From contig CM071569.1 in assembly GCA_036426205.1 (NCBI GenBank), forward strand, positions 284,647,119 to 284,711,118: DNA of 64,000 bases. The letters are read 5' to 3'. How positions within the stretch are numbered: the first letter of the stretch is position 1; every line of letters begins with the position of its first letter. The position numbers and the translations under genes are program-made. Below are positions 22,850-35,925 of the stretch, in pieces. This DNA comes from Ascaphus truei (taxonomy: Eukaryota > Chordata > Amphibia > Anura > Ascaphidae). Below the pieces are notes generated by a model, which did not search any database, had not been told where the DNA came from, and was given only the letters and a program-made list of their open reading frames with translations.

Positions 22850-23870
22850 ACTAATAGCGGCCATTAGGAGAAGGCGCACGCATGCGCAGAGTATGGCGGC
22901 CATTACAGCAGAGGGCTCTGCGGGAACTACAGCCCCTAGAAGGCAACGGGGCAAGGCACCACCTGATTCATGGCAACCAATAGGGTACGCAGAATCTCCT
23001 GCAGGGATATTGATACATTGCGCGTGCTAGGAAGCACACCAGTCAGAGCTGGGACAGGACAAGGGTAGGGTGTGCGTGTGCAGGGTGTCAGTGGCACCTG
23101 CACTAGGCTAGAAACCACCTCTAGGCCCCAGCTAGTCCCCGACTCCCCTCAGCTTGTGGTTGCTGCATGGACAGGCCCAGAGATAGGGACACTGCCCCTG
23201 TAGTTTCAGTGTGAGGGACACAGGCAGGAGCGGCTGCATCTTGGCCTTAGGTGATCTGGGACCAGATCTCCCATCTATTTTAAGAGACATGGTAGTACAA
23301 TTCACGCAGGACCCACCCACCGTAGAGGCGGAGGCTACGCAACATCGCTGGATCAGTGGATCCTCATCATCTTCCACCATACCCGGGTCCAGGAGCGCCT
23401 GGGCAGGTACAACAAGTGCAACCACCATACACTTTAGTGGACAGCGCTGTACCACACTTTTGGCTGTGACTAATTACTCGTGGACACCAAGGTGTTTGGG
23501 TGCCCGAGGGCCCCTATGTACTTTGGGAATTGCGTATCCAGTGTGTTCACAAAAGGGGTGATGAAGGGGACGGTCGTGCGTGACCAGGTGGTAGTGTATA
23601 TATATATATATGTTTAAGAGATCTGTGCAGTAAAACTGTTATACTTATTAAAGTTTGTTTTATTACACAGGGTTCCTGTAACAGGGTCAGTCCAAACAGC
23701 GGAATCCCGTACAGGTGGAGGCGCTACTGATCATCGACTCAGGTACACCCCAGGTTCCCAGCAGCGGAGGCTCAGGTTTCCTGTGACCCACAGGTATTGC
23801 ACCACACACACCGTAGCTACACATCTCCCAGGGGGTGGGAGAAAGTGCGTATTTTCTCATGGTATAGAAC
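22850..23870. other. GC-rich non-coding block, possibly LTR-derived
   Basis: It starts with an NRF1-like ACGCATGCGCA (about 22877) and a TATGGCGGCC YY1-like site. It runs through CpG-poor text to a (TA)n run near 23598 and a TTTTATTACACAGG stretch. No coding frame is recognised. The end (about 23806-23845) resembles 18108-18150, hinting at a shared dispersed element. Confidence 0.35.
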
Positions 23871-24224
23871 TGATTTATTAAAAAAGAAACACACACGTAG
23901 GTTATTGCTTGGTCTGCAGCTTTAATAGATGTCGGCACTTTTCTCCGAATCCCCAAATCTGCCGGGGGTTGGGTTCCCTAAGAGTTGTCACCTCTGTACT
24001 TATTGAAAACACGTTTAAGGGGTGTCAAATTAAACCAGCAGCAGCACAACTTGTAAAAACTCCAACGGCAAGACGTACATTGTCGTACAGCGACCGCGCG
24101 CCCGAGTTATCACATGCTGTATATAGAGGATATTCGCATTTAGTTTAGGCGTAGGTAAGGCGTCTGCCTCTCTGACAATATTAACACTTCAATATGTATC
24201 ATCATTTTATTTCTGCAGCGCAGC

Positions 24225-24970
24225 CAGTAATGTACGCAGCCGCAATAATGTACGCAGCGCCATTCGCCAATAATGTACGCAGCGCCTCGCAAGGAATGTC
24301 ACCCGCTACGTCAGCGCCATTCGCCAATAATGTACGCGGCGCCATTGCCAATAATGTTACGCGGCGCCATTACCAATAATGTACGCGGCGCCATTCGCCA
24401 ATAAGTACGCCGGGATTCGCCAATAATGTACGCGGCGCCATTCGCCAATAATGTACGCAGCGCCATTCGCCAATAATGTACGCAGCCGCCATTCGCCAAT
24501 AATGTACGCGGCGCCAGTGGTGTACGCAGCGCCAATAATGTACGCAGCGCCATTCGCCAATAATGTACGCAGCGCCATTCGCCAATAATGTACGCAGCGC
24601 CATTCGCCAATAATGTACCGAGATGTTCAGTTCAGCACCAATAATGTACGCAGCGCCATTCGCCAATAATGTACGCAGCGCCATTCGCCAATAATGTACG
24701 CAGCGCCATTCGCCAATAATGTACGCAGCGCCATTCGCCAATAATGTACGCAGCGCCATTCGCCTATAATGTACGCAGCGCCATTCGCCAATAATGTACG
24801 CAGCGCCATTCGCCAATAATGTACGCGGCGCCAGTGGTGTACGCAGCGCCAATAATATACGCAGCGCCAATAATGTACGCGGCTCCAATAATGTACGCAG
24901 CGCCAATAATATACACAGCGCCAATAATGTACGCAGCCCCAGTAATGTACGCAGCGCCAGTAATGTGCAC
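24225..24970. repeat. 25-bp minisatellite with an 18-bp deletion variant
   Basis: The 25-bp unit is CGCCATTCGCCAATAATGTA then CGCAG. A shortened 18-bp form lacking CATTCGC (CGCCAATAATGTACGCAG) alternates with it and dominates at the right end (24840-24965). About 33 units in all. The array produces open frames up to 210 codons on the minus strand that are artefacts. Confidence 0.97.
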
Positions 24971-25139
24971 AGCTCTTTATAACTTTGCACAGGGAGGCTC
25001 ATTCATTTATTGCAATATACATATTTTTTTCTCTTGTTCAGTGGAAGAACACTTTCCCCCCCCCACCACATATTAGAAGGAACAATCCAGAGCTTTAGTG
25101 GGTGAGACACTATAAGTATTATTATTATTATTTCAGTCT

Positions 25140-25290
25140 CCACCACGCCTCCCAGTGCCCAAAACAAAGATGGCGCCGCGAGCAGCTGCCGCTCGGAGTC
25201 GCGGTGGACGTCACGCGCATCGACGGGGAGATGACCGGGGAGTTTAAACCTGAAGGAGCCGGGATGGCGTGTTGCGGCGGAGCTCCGGGG
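25140..25290. promoter_or_regulatory. GC-rich block with YY1- and CRE-type sites; candidate promoter
   Basis: AAAGATGGCGCCGCG (about 25166-25180) is a strong YY1-type site. GGACGTCACGCGC (about 25206-25218) contains a CRE/ATF-type GACGTCA. CpGs are dense across 150 bp, unlike the surroundings. It lies 6.3 kb upstream of the POLQ start codon on the same strand and could drive an untranslated first exon ending at an AG|GTAATA donor near 25301. That link is inference only. Confidence 0.35.
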
Positions 25291-27640
25291 GGCAGGGAGG
25301 TAATAACGGGGGGAGGGGTGAGGGAGGTAATAACAGGGGGAGGCGGTGAGGGAGGTAATAAGGGGGGAGGTGGTGAGGAAGGTTATAACTGGGGGGGAGG
25401 AGGAGGTGGTGGTAAGGGAGGTCATAAGGGGGGGGAGGTGGTAAGGGAGGTCATAAGGGGGGGAGGGAAAGTGGTAATAACGGGAGGGAGTGTGGTAATA
25501 ACGGGGGTTAGGTGGTGAGAGAGATAATAAAGGGGGGGAGATGGTGAGGGAGATAATAAAGGGGGGGAGGTGGAGGGATATAAAGGGGGGAGGTGGTGAC
25601 GGGGAGACTCCTTGGGGGGGGAGATGGGGGCCCCGGAGGATGAGAATGGGGCGGGGAGGGGGAGGACGTGGAACCGAGAAGGGCGGGGGGAGCGGGGTGT
25701 GGTGGGAGGGACCGCCGACGAGAAAGGGGGGGGGGGCGACGGGGGGGAGGGACGAGAATGGGGGGAGGGGAGGGGGGTGAGGGGAGGAGAAAGGGGTGGG
25801 GGAGGGGGTGAGGGAGGATAGGGGGGTGGGGGGGGGACCGGGGGGGAGAGGACGATAAGTGGCGGGGGGGCAGGTGGGTGAGGGAGATAAGGGGGGGGGG
25901 GGATGGTGGTGAGGGATGGAGAAGGGGGGGGGGGGAGGTGGTGAGGGAGATAATGGGGGGGGGGGAGGGGGGTGAGGGAGATAATGGGGGGGGTGGGCCG
26001 GAGGGGTGTTGAGGGAGATAAGGGGGGGGTGGGTGGTGAGGGAGATATGGGGGGGAGTGGTGATGAGAATATAGGGGGGGCGGACGGTGGTGAGGGAGAT
26101 ACATGGGGGGGAGGTGTGTGAGGAGAGGATAATGGGGGGCGCAGGTGGTGAGGGGAGATAATGGGGGGGGGAGGATGGGTGGTGAGGAGAAATGGGGGGG
26201 GAGAGGTGGAGGGAGGTAATAACGGGGGGGTGGATTGGGGAGTGCGTGTAGGGAGGTAATAACGGGGGGCGGTGAGGGATATCCCTCCGACTCACCCAGC
26301 CGTCGGGCGCAACCGGGAAGGTCAAGGGGCCCAGGGAGGAAGAAAGAACGCGGTGGGCGGAAGGAGCGCGGGAACGGGAAAGGGGAAGGAGGGAATCAGG
26401 GAATCGTTCCCCTCATCTACGGGAAGAAAGGCTATGAGGCGGAGGGACCGCACGGGCGCGGTGGAAAGGGCCGGGAGGGGACGGGGAGGGAGGGACAGGG
26501 GGAGGGAGAGGGAAACCACCATCCGGGTAAATAAGGGAAGAAAGGGGGGGAGGGGAGGGACCACGCTGGAGAAAAAGGGGGTGGTGTAAAGAAAAGGAGG
26601 GCGGACACCGCACATGCGAGGGGAGGCGAGGGATAGCGGAAGAAAGGGGGGGGGAGTGGGGAGGGAGGGAAGGGAAAAAGGTACGGGGGAGGGAGAATTC
26701 GGGAATGGTGGGACCGGGAAAGGGGGGGGGGGAGTGAGGGAGTGAAGGTGGGGGAGGTTTGAGGGAAGATCTGTTGGTGGTGGGGTTGGAATAACGGAGG
26801 GCGGTGAGGGAGGTAATAACGGGGGGCGGTGGGAGGGACGGGGAAGAAGGAGGGTGGACGGGGCCCGTGGGGAGTGCGGCTCATCCTTCTCCGGGGAGTG
26901 AGGGAAGGTATAATAAAGGTGGGGGTCGGTGGTGAGGAGGTAAAGGGTAAATAAGGGGGGGAGGGTGGTGAGGGAAGGTAATAAGGGGGGATGGGTGGTG
27001 AGGGATTTGGTATATAACGGGGGGGGAGGTGGTGAGGGAGGTAATAAGGGGGGGGGAGGGTGGTGAGGGAGTAATAACGGGAGGCGAGGGTGGTAAGGGA
27101 GGATAATAATGGGGAGGGGGAGGTGTGAGGGACGCCGGGCAGAAGGGGTGGGGGATCCCTGGGAGGTTGGGGGAGGGATCTATGGTAAGAAGGGGGGGGG
27201 GAGGTGGGGAGGGACCGCTATAATGGGGGGGTGGGGGTGGGGGGGGGGTGGTGAGGGAGGTAATAATGGGGGGGGGAGGTGGGTGAGGGAGGGAATAATG
27301 GGGGGGGGGGACGGTGGTGAGGGCAGGTAATAATGGGGGGGGGGGGTCGGGGGGGGGGGTGGGTAGGGAGGTAATAATCGGGGGAGGAGGTGGTGAGGAG
27401 GTATAATGGGGGGGGAGGGGAGGGGTTGAGGGAGGTAATAATTGGGGGAGGGAGGTGGTTGAGGGAGGTAATAAACGGGGGGGGGGAAGGGGGGTGAGGG
27501 ATGGTAAAAACGGGGGGGGGGGGAGGTGGTGAGGGAGATAATAACGGGGAGGGGGGAGGTGGTGAGGGAGATAATAACGGGGAGGGAGGGAGGTGGTGGG
27601 GGAGGTAAATAACGGGGGGAAGTTGGTTGGGGTCGGTCCC
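25290..27640. repeat. Extremely G-rich minisatellite (GGGAGGTGGTGAGGGAGATA type)
   Basis: About 2.35 kb built of degenerate units near 30 bp: runs of 5-12 G, then AGGTGGTGAGGGAGGTAATAA. G-run lengths vary without order and the central part (25600-26750) loses the period, as expected if long homopolymers were read badly. The + strand is almost free of C. Proline-rich minus-strand frames (up to 440 codons) are by-products of the composition. Strong G-quadruplex potential. Confidence 0.95.
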
Positions 27641-27742
27641 CTCTCAAGTGACACTCGGGTCGGCTCACTATCGTGACACTCACGCGGGGTCGGCTCACTC
27701 AAGTGACACTCACGCGGGGTCGGCTCACTCTCAAGTGACACT
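27636..27742. repeat. About 30-bp tandem repeat, 3-4 units
   Basis: Units read TCAAGTGACACTCACGCGGG then GTCGGCTCAC. The first is shortened and the last ends in CACTCAG. They follow the G-rich array directly. Confidence 0.9.
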
Positions 27743-28350
27743 CAGATCTTTGTTTTGATCGAAGAACTAATCCATCAAACAATTTCAAGAGATTAATTTA
27801 CAGCATTATTTTGAAAATATAAAATCCCATAACATATCTAAACGTTTCCAAATATTGTCTTCTCACATTATCGGCCACCAGAACTTCTGGAAACAGGAAG
27901 AACCTCCACCAATGACTGATTTTACAAAACATAAAGAAGTTAATCTTATGGAACGTCTCACGATTCTGTTAAATGATGGAGATTTGGGCTCCCCTGTGAT
28001 TTTTCACAATATGTCAGAATTTGATCATGTAAATATGTACATTTATTTTATCTGAATTGTAAATCGAAATGATTAAATAGAAGTGTATATGAATTGTACC
28101 ATGTCCCCCTCATCCTCCTTTTCCTCATCCCTATTATTTTTAGTATCCCTCCACATTCACCTTTATAATTTATGTAAATGTTCAAAATACAATTTTAAAA
28201 ACAAAAAGTGAAAATTCTATTGGCCAAGCACATTGTATTTATCTCCGGCCCTATAAAGGTGAGTTTCAGACTGTGGGGGGGTTTTTTGTATTTTTTTTTT
28301 TGTGGTGTAAGTTGTATATAAGCATTTACAGTACATAGCCAAACACACAC
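27743..28350. other. No feature seen
   Basis: AT-rich non-coding sequence. A 66-codon frame at 27855-28055 has no recognisable content. Confidence 0.5.
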
Positions 28351-28624
28351 AGATTTTGCGGTGCATTCAAAACAGGCAGGCTGGATTGGGTTTATGGGCT
28401 TGCCCGGTCCCTTCTGTGCACTCACCTGCAGGGGGAACATGTTGCTATACATACAGTAATCTGAAGGCGCTCTCTCGCTTATTGCAAATCTCCATGTTCT
28501 ATGCTTTTAGTTTTACATTCTAGGGAGCATATGTATCATGGCAAAAGTGGTGTAAAACCCTGCAATATATATCAAAGAAACAAATCACTGAAATGATGAG
28601 GATTTTTTTCTTTGCTACATCTAG

Positions 28625-29477
28625 AGCAGGGACGGCCAACTCCAGTCCTCAAAGGCCACAGAAGGAATCCTTTTCCCTGCCTAGGCTTCTGTGACTGGAT
28701 ACACACATCTGCACCCTGCAGTAGACTCCCCGGGAAGCTTTGGCACGCACTGACAATGTTATCTCCGATTTTGGTAGAACGTACGGATCCGGGAAACGAA
28801 AGAACCCACACACAGTGTTTCAATCCTTCCTCCTCATTTATTAAGCATAGGGTCATGATTTTTATAGAGAGAAACAAAGAGGTTTTGGTTAGAGGCGTAA
28901 CATAGGTGTAACCTGGGTGTGGCTTGGGCATGGCTTGTATTAGAGGCGTGATTAGGGGGCAGGACATATTAGTGGCATAATTTTGGGACGTGATTCTCCC
29001 AATACATGCACTGTCTGAATACAGAGCTTATTCATTGTCTGTTATCAAAAGAAACCTTGAGTCTCTAGCAACTAAGTTATACGATTTTGCCTCTCTTATT
29101 GTTTACTGACTAAAATAGCAGGAAACTGACAATACAAAAAGTATCTTAGCATAAAAAAGTATATTAGCAATATCCTGAGCAAGGGAGAAAAGAAATGTAA
29201 CTTGGCAGAAGCTGAGTACGTTAGAAATTATATTTCAGCAAAAGGCTGACTACAGAATCTTAACTGGTTATAACAGACAAAATGGATGGCTTAACACAAG
29301 TGCAGATTCTGGCCTGACCTACTGGTCCTCAAAGGCCACCAGCAGGTCAGGTTTTCCGGATCTCCATGATTCAGCACAGGTGGCTCAGTCAGAATGACCG
29401 AGCCACCTGTGCTGAAGCAGGGATATCCTTAAAACCTGACCTATTGGTGGCCTTTGAGGACTGGAGTTGGCCACCCC
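28625..29477. mobile_element. Foldback MITE, 'CCTGTGCTGAAGCAGGGATA' family, copy 3, split by an insertion
   Basis: 28625-28659 is the left end of the palindromic family and 29326-29477 is the rest. Joined, they form a complete copy. TCCTCAAAGGCCAC appears at both break points (28646-28659, 29326-29339). Confidence 0.85.
28660..29325. mobile_element. 666-bp insertion inside a MITE with a 14-bp duplication
   Basis: The inserted sequence has no match elsewhere in the window apart from its noisy copy near 36.2-36.9 kb. The 14-bp direct repeat of host MITE sequence at both ends looks like a target duplication of the length typical for LINE-driven insertion. No polyA tail, tRNA-like head or coding sequence was seen, so the class is open. 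Confidence 0.55.
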
Positions 29478-29783
29478 ATGGCTACTACTTGTCTTTTCAT
29501 CACAGGTGTGAAATCCTGCCATGGCCTGCTTCAGCCTCATTCTCCGGCTCCATGTGCTGGGCTGTCAATCCCATGATGGAAACCAGGATTCTCTAGATTT
29601 ATTTCAGAATGGTTGCCAATTGATTTTTGTCCAGCTGCGAACTTTCTTAGCCGAACACCTTGCTTCCAAGGATCACTAGCGTCTTTTGACAGAGGCTTAA
29701 CCAAGGACTTCATTAGATTTGTGTTGTGCATAACTGCATATATTTCCTGCATTGTTTCAGGGGCATTTCACAATGTCGCATAA

Positions 29784-30003
29784 AGCAGGGGTGCACAATC
29801 TTTTCCCCCTGTGCCCCCCTACCTGCTCTCCCCTGCTCACGCCCCCTCGACACCAGCGTCAAATGACCCAGCGGGGTCGTGTGACATCACGTTGCCATGG
29901 CAATTTAAATGCCTTGGGGGAGATCACGGGACCTCTGTAACCGCTGCGCGCCCCGCCCTCCACCAGAAAATCTCGCACCCCCAGTTTGCGCACCTCTGCA
30001 TTT
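29784..30003. mobile_element. Foldback MITE (CAGGGGTGCACAATCTTTT / GTTTGCGCACC), copy 1
   Basis: The left end AGCAGGGGTGCACAATCTTT is partly inverted at the right end (CCCCCAGTTTGCGCACCTCTG). The centre holds GGGGTCGTGTGACATCACG and AATTTAAATGCCTTGGGG. A longer member of the same family lies at 55643-55993. Confidence 0.75.
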
Positions 30004-30191
30004 TTTTCTAAGAGCAGAGGTTGGAGCAACAGGCACATGCCGCTGACTTTACAATGAGCACTGTTGCTGAGAGACTATCTTCTATGTTGGCAACAAGTGA
30101 CCATAGCTCCCAAACCCATAGTTAATGAGGCTTAATTGTGTATTCACTGAGCTTATTGGTTAACCATTAAGAGCAGTGGGAAGTAAGAGAT

Positions 30192-30461
30192 CAGGGCTTT
30201 TCAACTGGCGACCCGCAGGCCGAATGTGGCTTGGGAAGGGCTGTGATGAGGCCCTTGGACTCTCAGCTGCCCAAGCAACGAGTAGGAAAATAGCAATTAT
30301 TCACACACACACTCGCTTGTACGTTAAGGCAATGCAAGTAGATATGGTACAGATGTTATACGTGCGTAAAAAAATATGAAATGTCATTTTCCTGTTTTTA
30401 AATGTATCCAAAATGATATAATAAGCCTGTGACCCTTTGGCGAACTGGTTGAAGAGCCCTG
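30192..30461. mobile_element. hAT-like MITE (CAGGGCTTTTCAACTGG termini)
   Basis: The left terminus CAGGGCTTTTCAACTGGCG and the inverted right terminus CAGGGCTCTTCAACCAGTTCG are clear inverted repeats. The flanking octamers agree at only five of eight positions. About 270 bp, non-coding. A noisy copy lies near 37.92-38.22 kb. Confidence 0.75.
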
Positions 30462-30469
30462 TCATGGAT

Positions 30470-31546
30470 CAAAGTTTAAAGCGGCCACCCTGCCTAAATC
30501 ATTTGTTTAAATTCCTTTTCCCAGCATGCAGCGTTGAAGCACCATGTGTGTAACTCAGGGGTCCACGATCTCTCCAATGACGTTGCGGCTTTCTGCTGAA
30601 GCGCAACATTTGGTGGCCATTTTGCATGCGGTTATTGGGGAGTGAAACAAAGACAGCAAAACTGGTACGTATCTCTGGAACTGGGAGCTACCCGGGGCTA
30701 AAAGTATTGCGGTCAACTAAAAAATGATATATATATAATATATTTTAAAGTGCTATTATCTTTTTATATAGTACTTCCATTCAGGAACAATACAGAGCTT
30801 GGGGAAAAGTTAGATGCTGGTATACATACATACATAGTATTATTAATAGTGTTATACATGAACATTGAGTGAGGAGGCCTGGGTTCATGCAGTGAGGACC
30901 TCCTGTCACAGTACACATGTAGAAGAGACCTGTGAGATGCAACAAGCTCTGCACACGTTTACATCTATGTAGAATCGTGTATCCTGGGCAACAAAAAATC
31001 TTTGTCTTTTCAGCACCAATATGACTATTTGAGCTCCGCAGAGTTAAAATGTGTTAACTTGATATTGCTACTACTGTACACTAACTGACTTAAGCGGCAG
31101 TCTCCCTGTGAGTTGTCATGCCTTTCTGACAGTTGTCACATGCTTTTTTTCCCCCTCCTGTATGCTTTGTTTGCTCATTATTGGATATACAATCTGCATG
31201 ATTGTCTCTTTGTTTACAGGATCACGAGAGATCGGGGAGCATAATGCAGCTGTCACAGATGAAATATTCCCGTCTTCGCCCTGTTCTACATTTCCCGGAG
31301 TCAATGCAACTGGTGGAAACTTATCTTGTACGACCTGATTGTCTCATCACTCATGATCAAACCAGAGAGAGGACACAGCTGTTCATTGCAACCTGAGGAT
31401 GAGTCAAAAATGAATTTAATTGACTCAGTAACATTACGTAAATACTAGCTGGCTAGTCTTGCCAGGGGTTATATTCTGAGTAATTGCACTGGTGCTGGAT
31501 CACCGATGCACAGCTTTGCCATTGAGGCAAACAAGAACTGTACACT
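30470..31546. other. POLQ upstream region
   Basis: No certain exon was found. A pyrimidine-rich acceptor-like TTTGTTTACAG ends at about 31219, so an untranslated exon could run from there into the first coding exon. No donor partner upstream could be identified. Confidence 0.3.
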
Positions 31547-32087
31547 ATGCAGCATCCAAAGAAAAAGCAGCCCTTGGGCGTCTTACCGGGGCCAAGTGCC
31601 ACGCTATCAAAAATCTTGTTTGGCGGTGTGACCGGTGAGAGAAATGCCTGCAAAGACAAGATGCAGAGAACGACCAAAGCCATTCTGGGGACCCACAACA
31701 GCCGCAAACGCAGCCGCCCCTCTTCATTTTCTAGCCCAGGGTCAGGAGGCTCTACAAGTCCCTCTTCCTCAAAGAAGGCAGCGGGGGAACGGCACACCTA
31801 TAATGAATCCCGAACTCGCCGCTCAGGGAATTCTGAAAGATACCCAACATCGGCAGGGGCAGGAAGGGGCAAGGGCATGTCACCAAGCACAAGCATGGTA
31901 TCCAATCCTCCCAAAGATTACATCTTGTTTAGTCCTGCTCAACAGGCGTCAATAATTGAAAAGCAGAAGCACAGTCGTCAACACAACGTAAGCGCCAATC
32001 TCTCTGTATCGGTGTTAACTCCTCCTGCTGGGTTGGATCGGACACTCATGGAGAGCAGCAAACTCAGCGACAGCCTCAATGCTACCG
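31547..32087 (+). CDS. POLQ: POLQ exon 1 (first coding exon), N-terminal region
   Basis: Codes for residues 1-180 plus one base. The ATG at 31547 is the first after an in-frame TGA about 20 bases upstream, and translation stays open to a GT donor at 32088 (ACCG|GTAAAC). The split codon G|GA joins exon 2 in phase. The product is basic and Ser/Pro/Gly-rich: an early KKKQ cluster, an RKRSRPSS...GSGGSTSPSSSKK stretch at about 53-78, and TPPAGLDR at about 158. The last two resemble, in order, the RRRSES..GSGGD and PPPGLGR features of mammalian POLQ. No fold is predicted. It is about three times as long as the mammalian segment ahead of the helicase as I remember it. The start is an inference; an untranslated exon upstream is likely. 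Confidence 0.75.
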
Positions 32088-35055
<2,968 letters not shown>

Positions 35056-35654
35056 TAGATTGTGATCCCCATGTTACCTCGGGTGCAATTGTGCAAACAT
35101 TACTGCGTTCTTAACTTGCCCTGCTACAAGCTTCTGACTTCCATACAGCATGTCTACTGCACGTTCACAATCCTTATCCGTGGCCTCTGGTAGGCTTGCT
35201 GCACACTGACAAACTGTAGGGGGCAGCACAGAGAGCTTCAGCCTGGGGCCTCCTGACCTGCAGATAGAAGCATGAACTGGATATAGAATTCAGTACAACA
35301 TGCTGGCCCCTCCGGTAACAACAGGGTTAAATCTAATTTCCAAATAGCATCCCTGTACTATATGTGGCCTACTGCATAACTGACAAAAGAGCCAGTGGCG
35401 GCTTGCAAAGCAATGTGTTGCTGCTGCGCCTGGCAGTGTGGTTACTCCGTGTTTTGGCAGCTATACGGCTTGCATTGTTACAGAGGTTATTTGTGCTGCA
35501 GTCTCTCGTTACAATTACAAAGGTAACCAGAGTATCGGAATGTTTTGGGAAAATGGTTTATTGAAGATGAAGGGTGAGAGCATTAGAGAGAACTAGGATG
35601 GTGAGAGTTACCAGGGAAGATCGAGATGAGCACATCTGTCTGAGTTATTTTGTA

Positions 35655-35925
35655 ATATGAAATATACATGTTCCTGACATGTTGGTTCTATACACAGGGA
35701 TGATAGTTGTACGTTTTCTGACGTTCTCTCTATTACACAGGGAATGATGGTTGTACTGTTCCTGACATGTTGGTTCTATTACACAGGGAATGATGGTTGT
35801 ACTGTTCCTGACATGTTGGTTTTATTATACAGGGAATGATGGTTGTTCTGTTCCTGACATGTTGGTTCTATTACACAGGGAATGATGGTTGTTCTGTACC
35901 TGACATGTTGGTTCTATTACACAGG
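35655..35925. repeat. 45-bp minisatellite, proximal units
   Basis: About six units of the form TTCTATTACACAGGGAATGA then TGGTTGTACTGTTCCTGACA and TGTTGG. The first unit (near 35695) is diverged. The array breaks off at the ACACAG of the last unit, where sequence resembling 28353 begins. Confidence 0.95.

Noticed and set aside
24370..25002. 210-codon minus-strand frame
   Set aside because: Product of the 25/18-bp minisatellite; it has no independent coding signal.
25003..27741. Proline-rich minus-strand frames of 440, 198, 172 and 286 codons
   Set aside because: They follow from the C-rich strand of a G-rich repeat, with erratic homopolymer lengths and no domains.
31108..31338. 76-codon frame upstream of exon 1 with a hydrophobic start
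   Set aside because: Ends before exon 1 in a different frame and has no recognisable content; at most it overlaps an untranslated exon.
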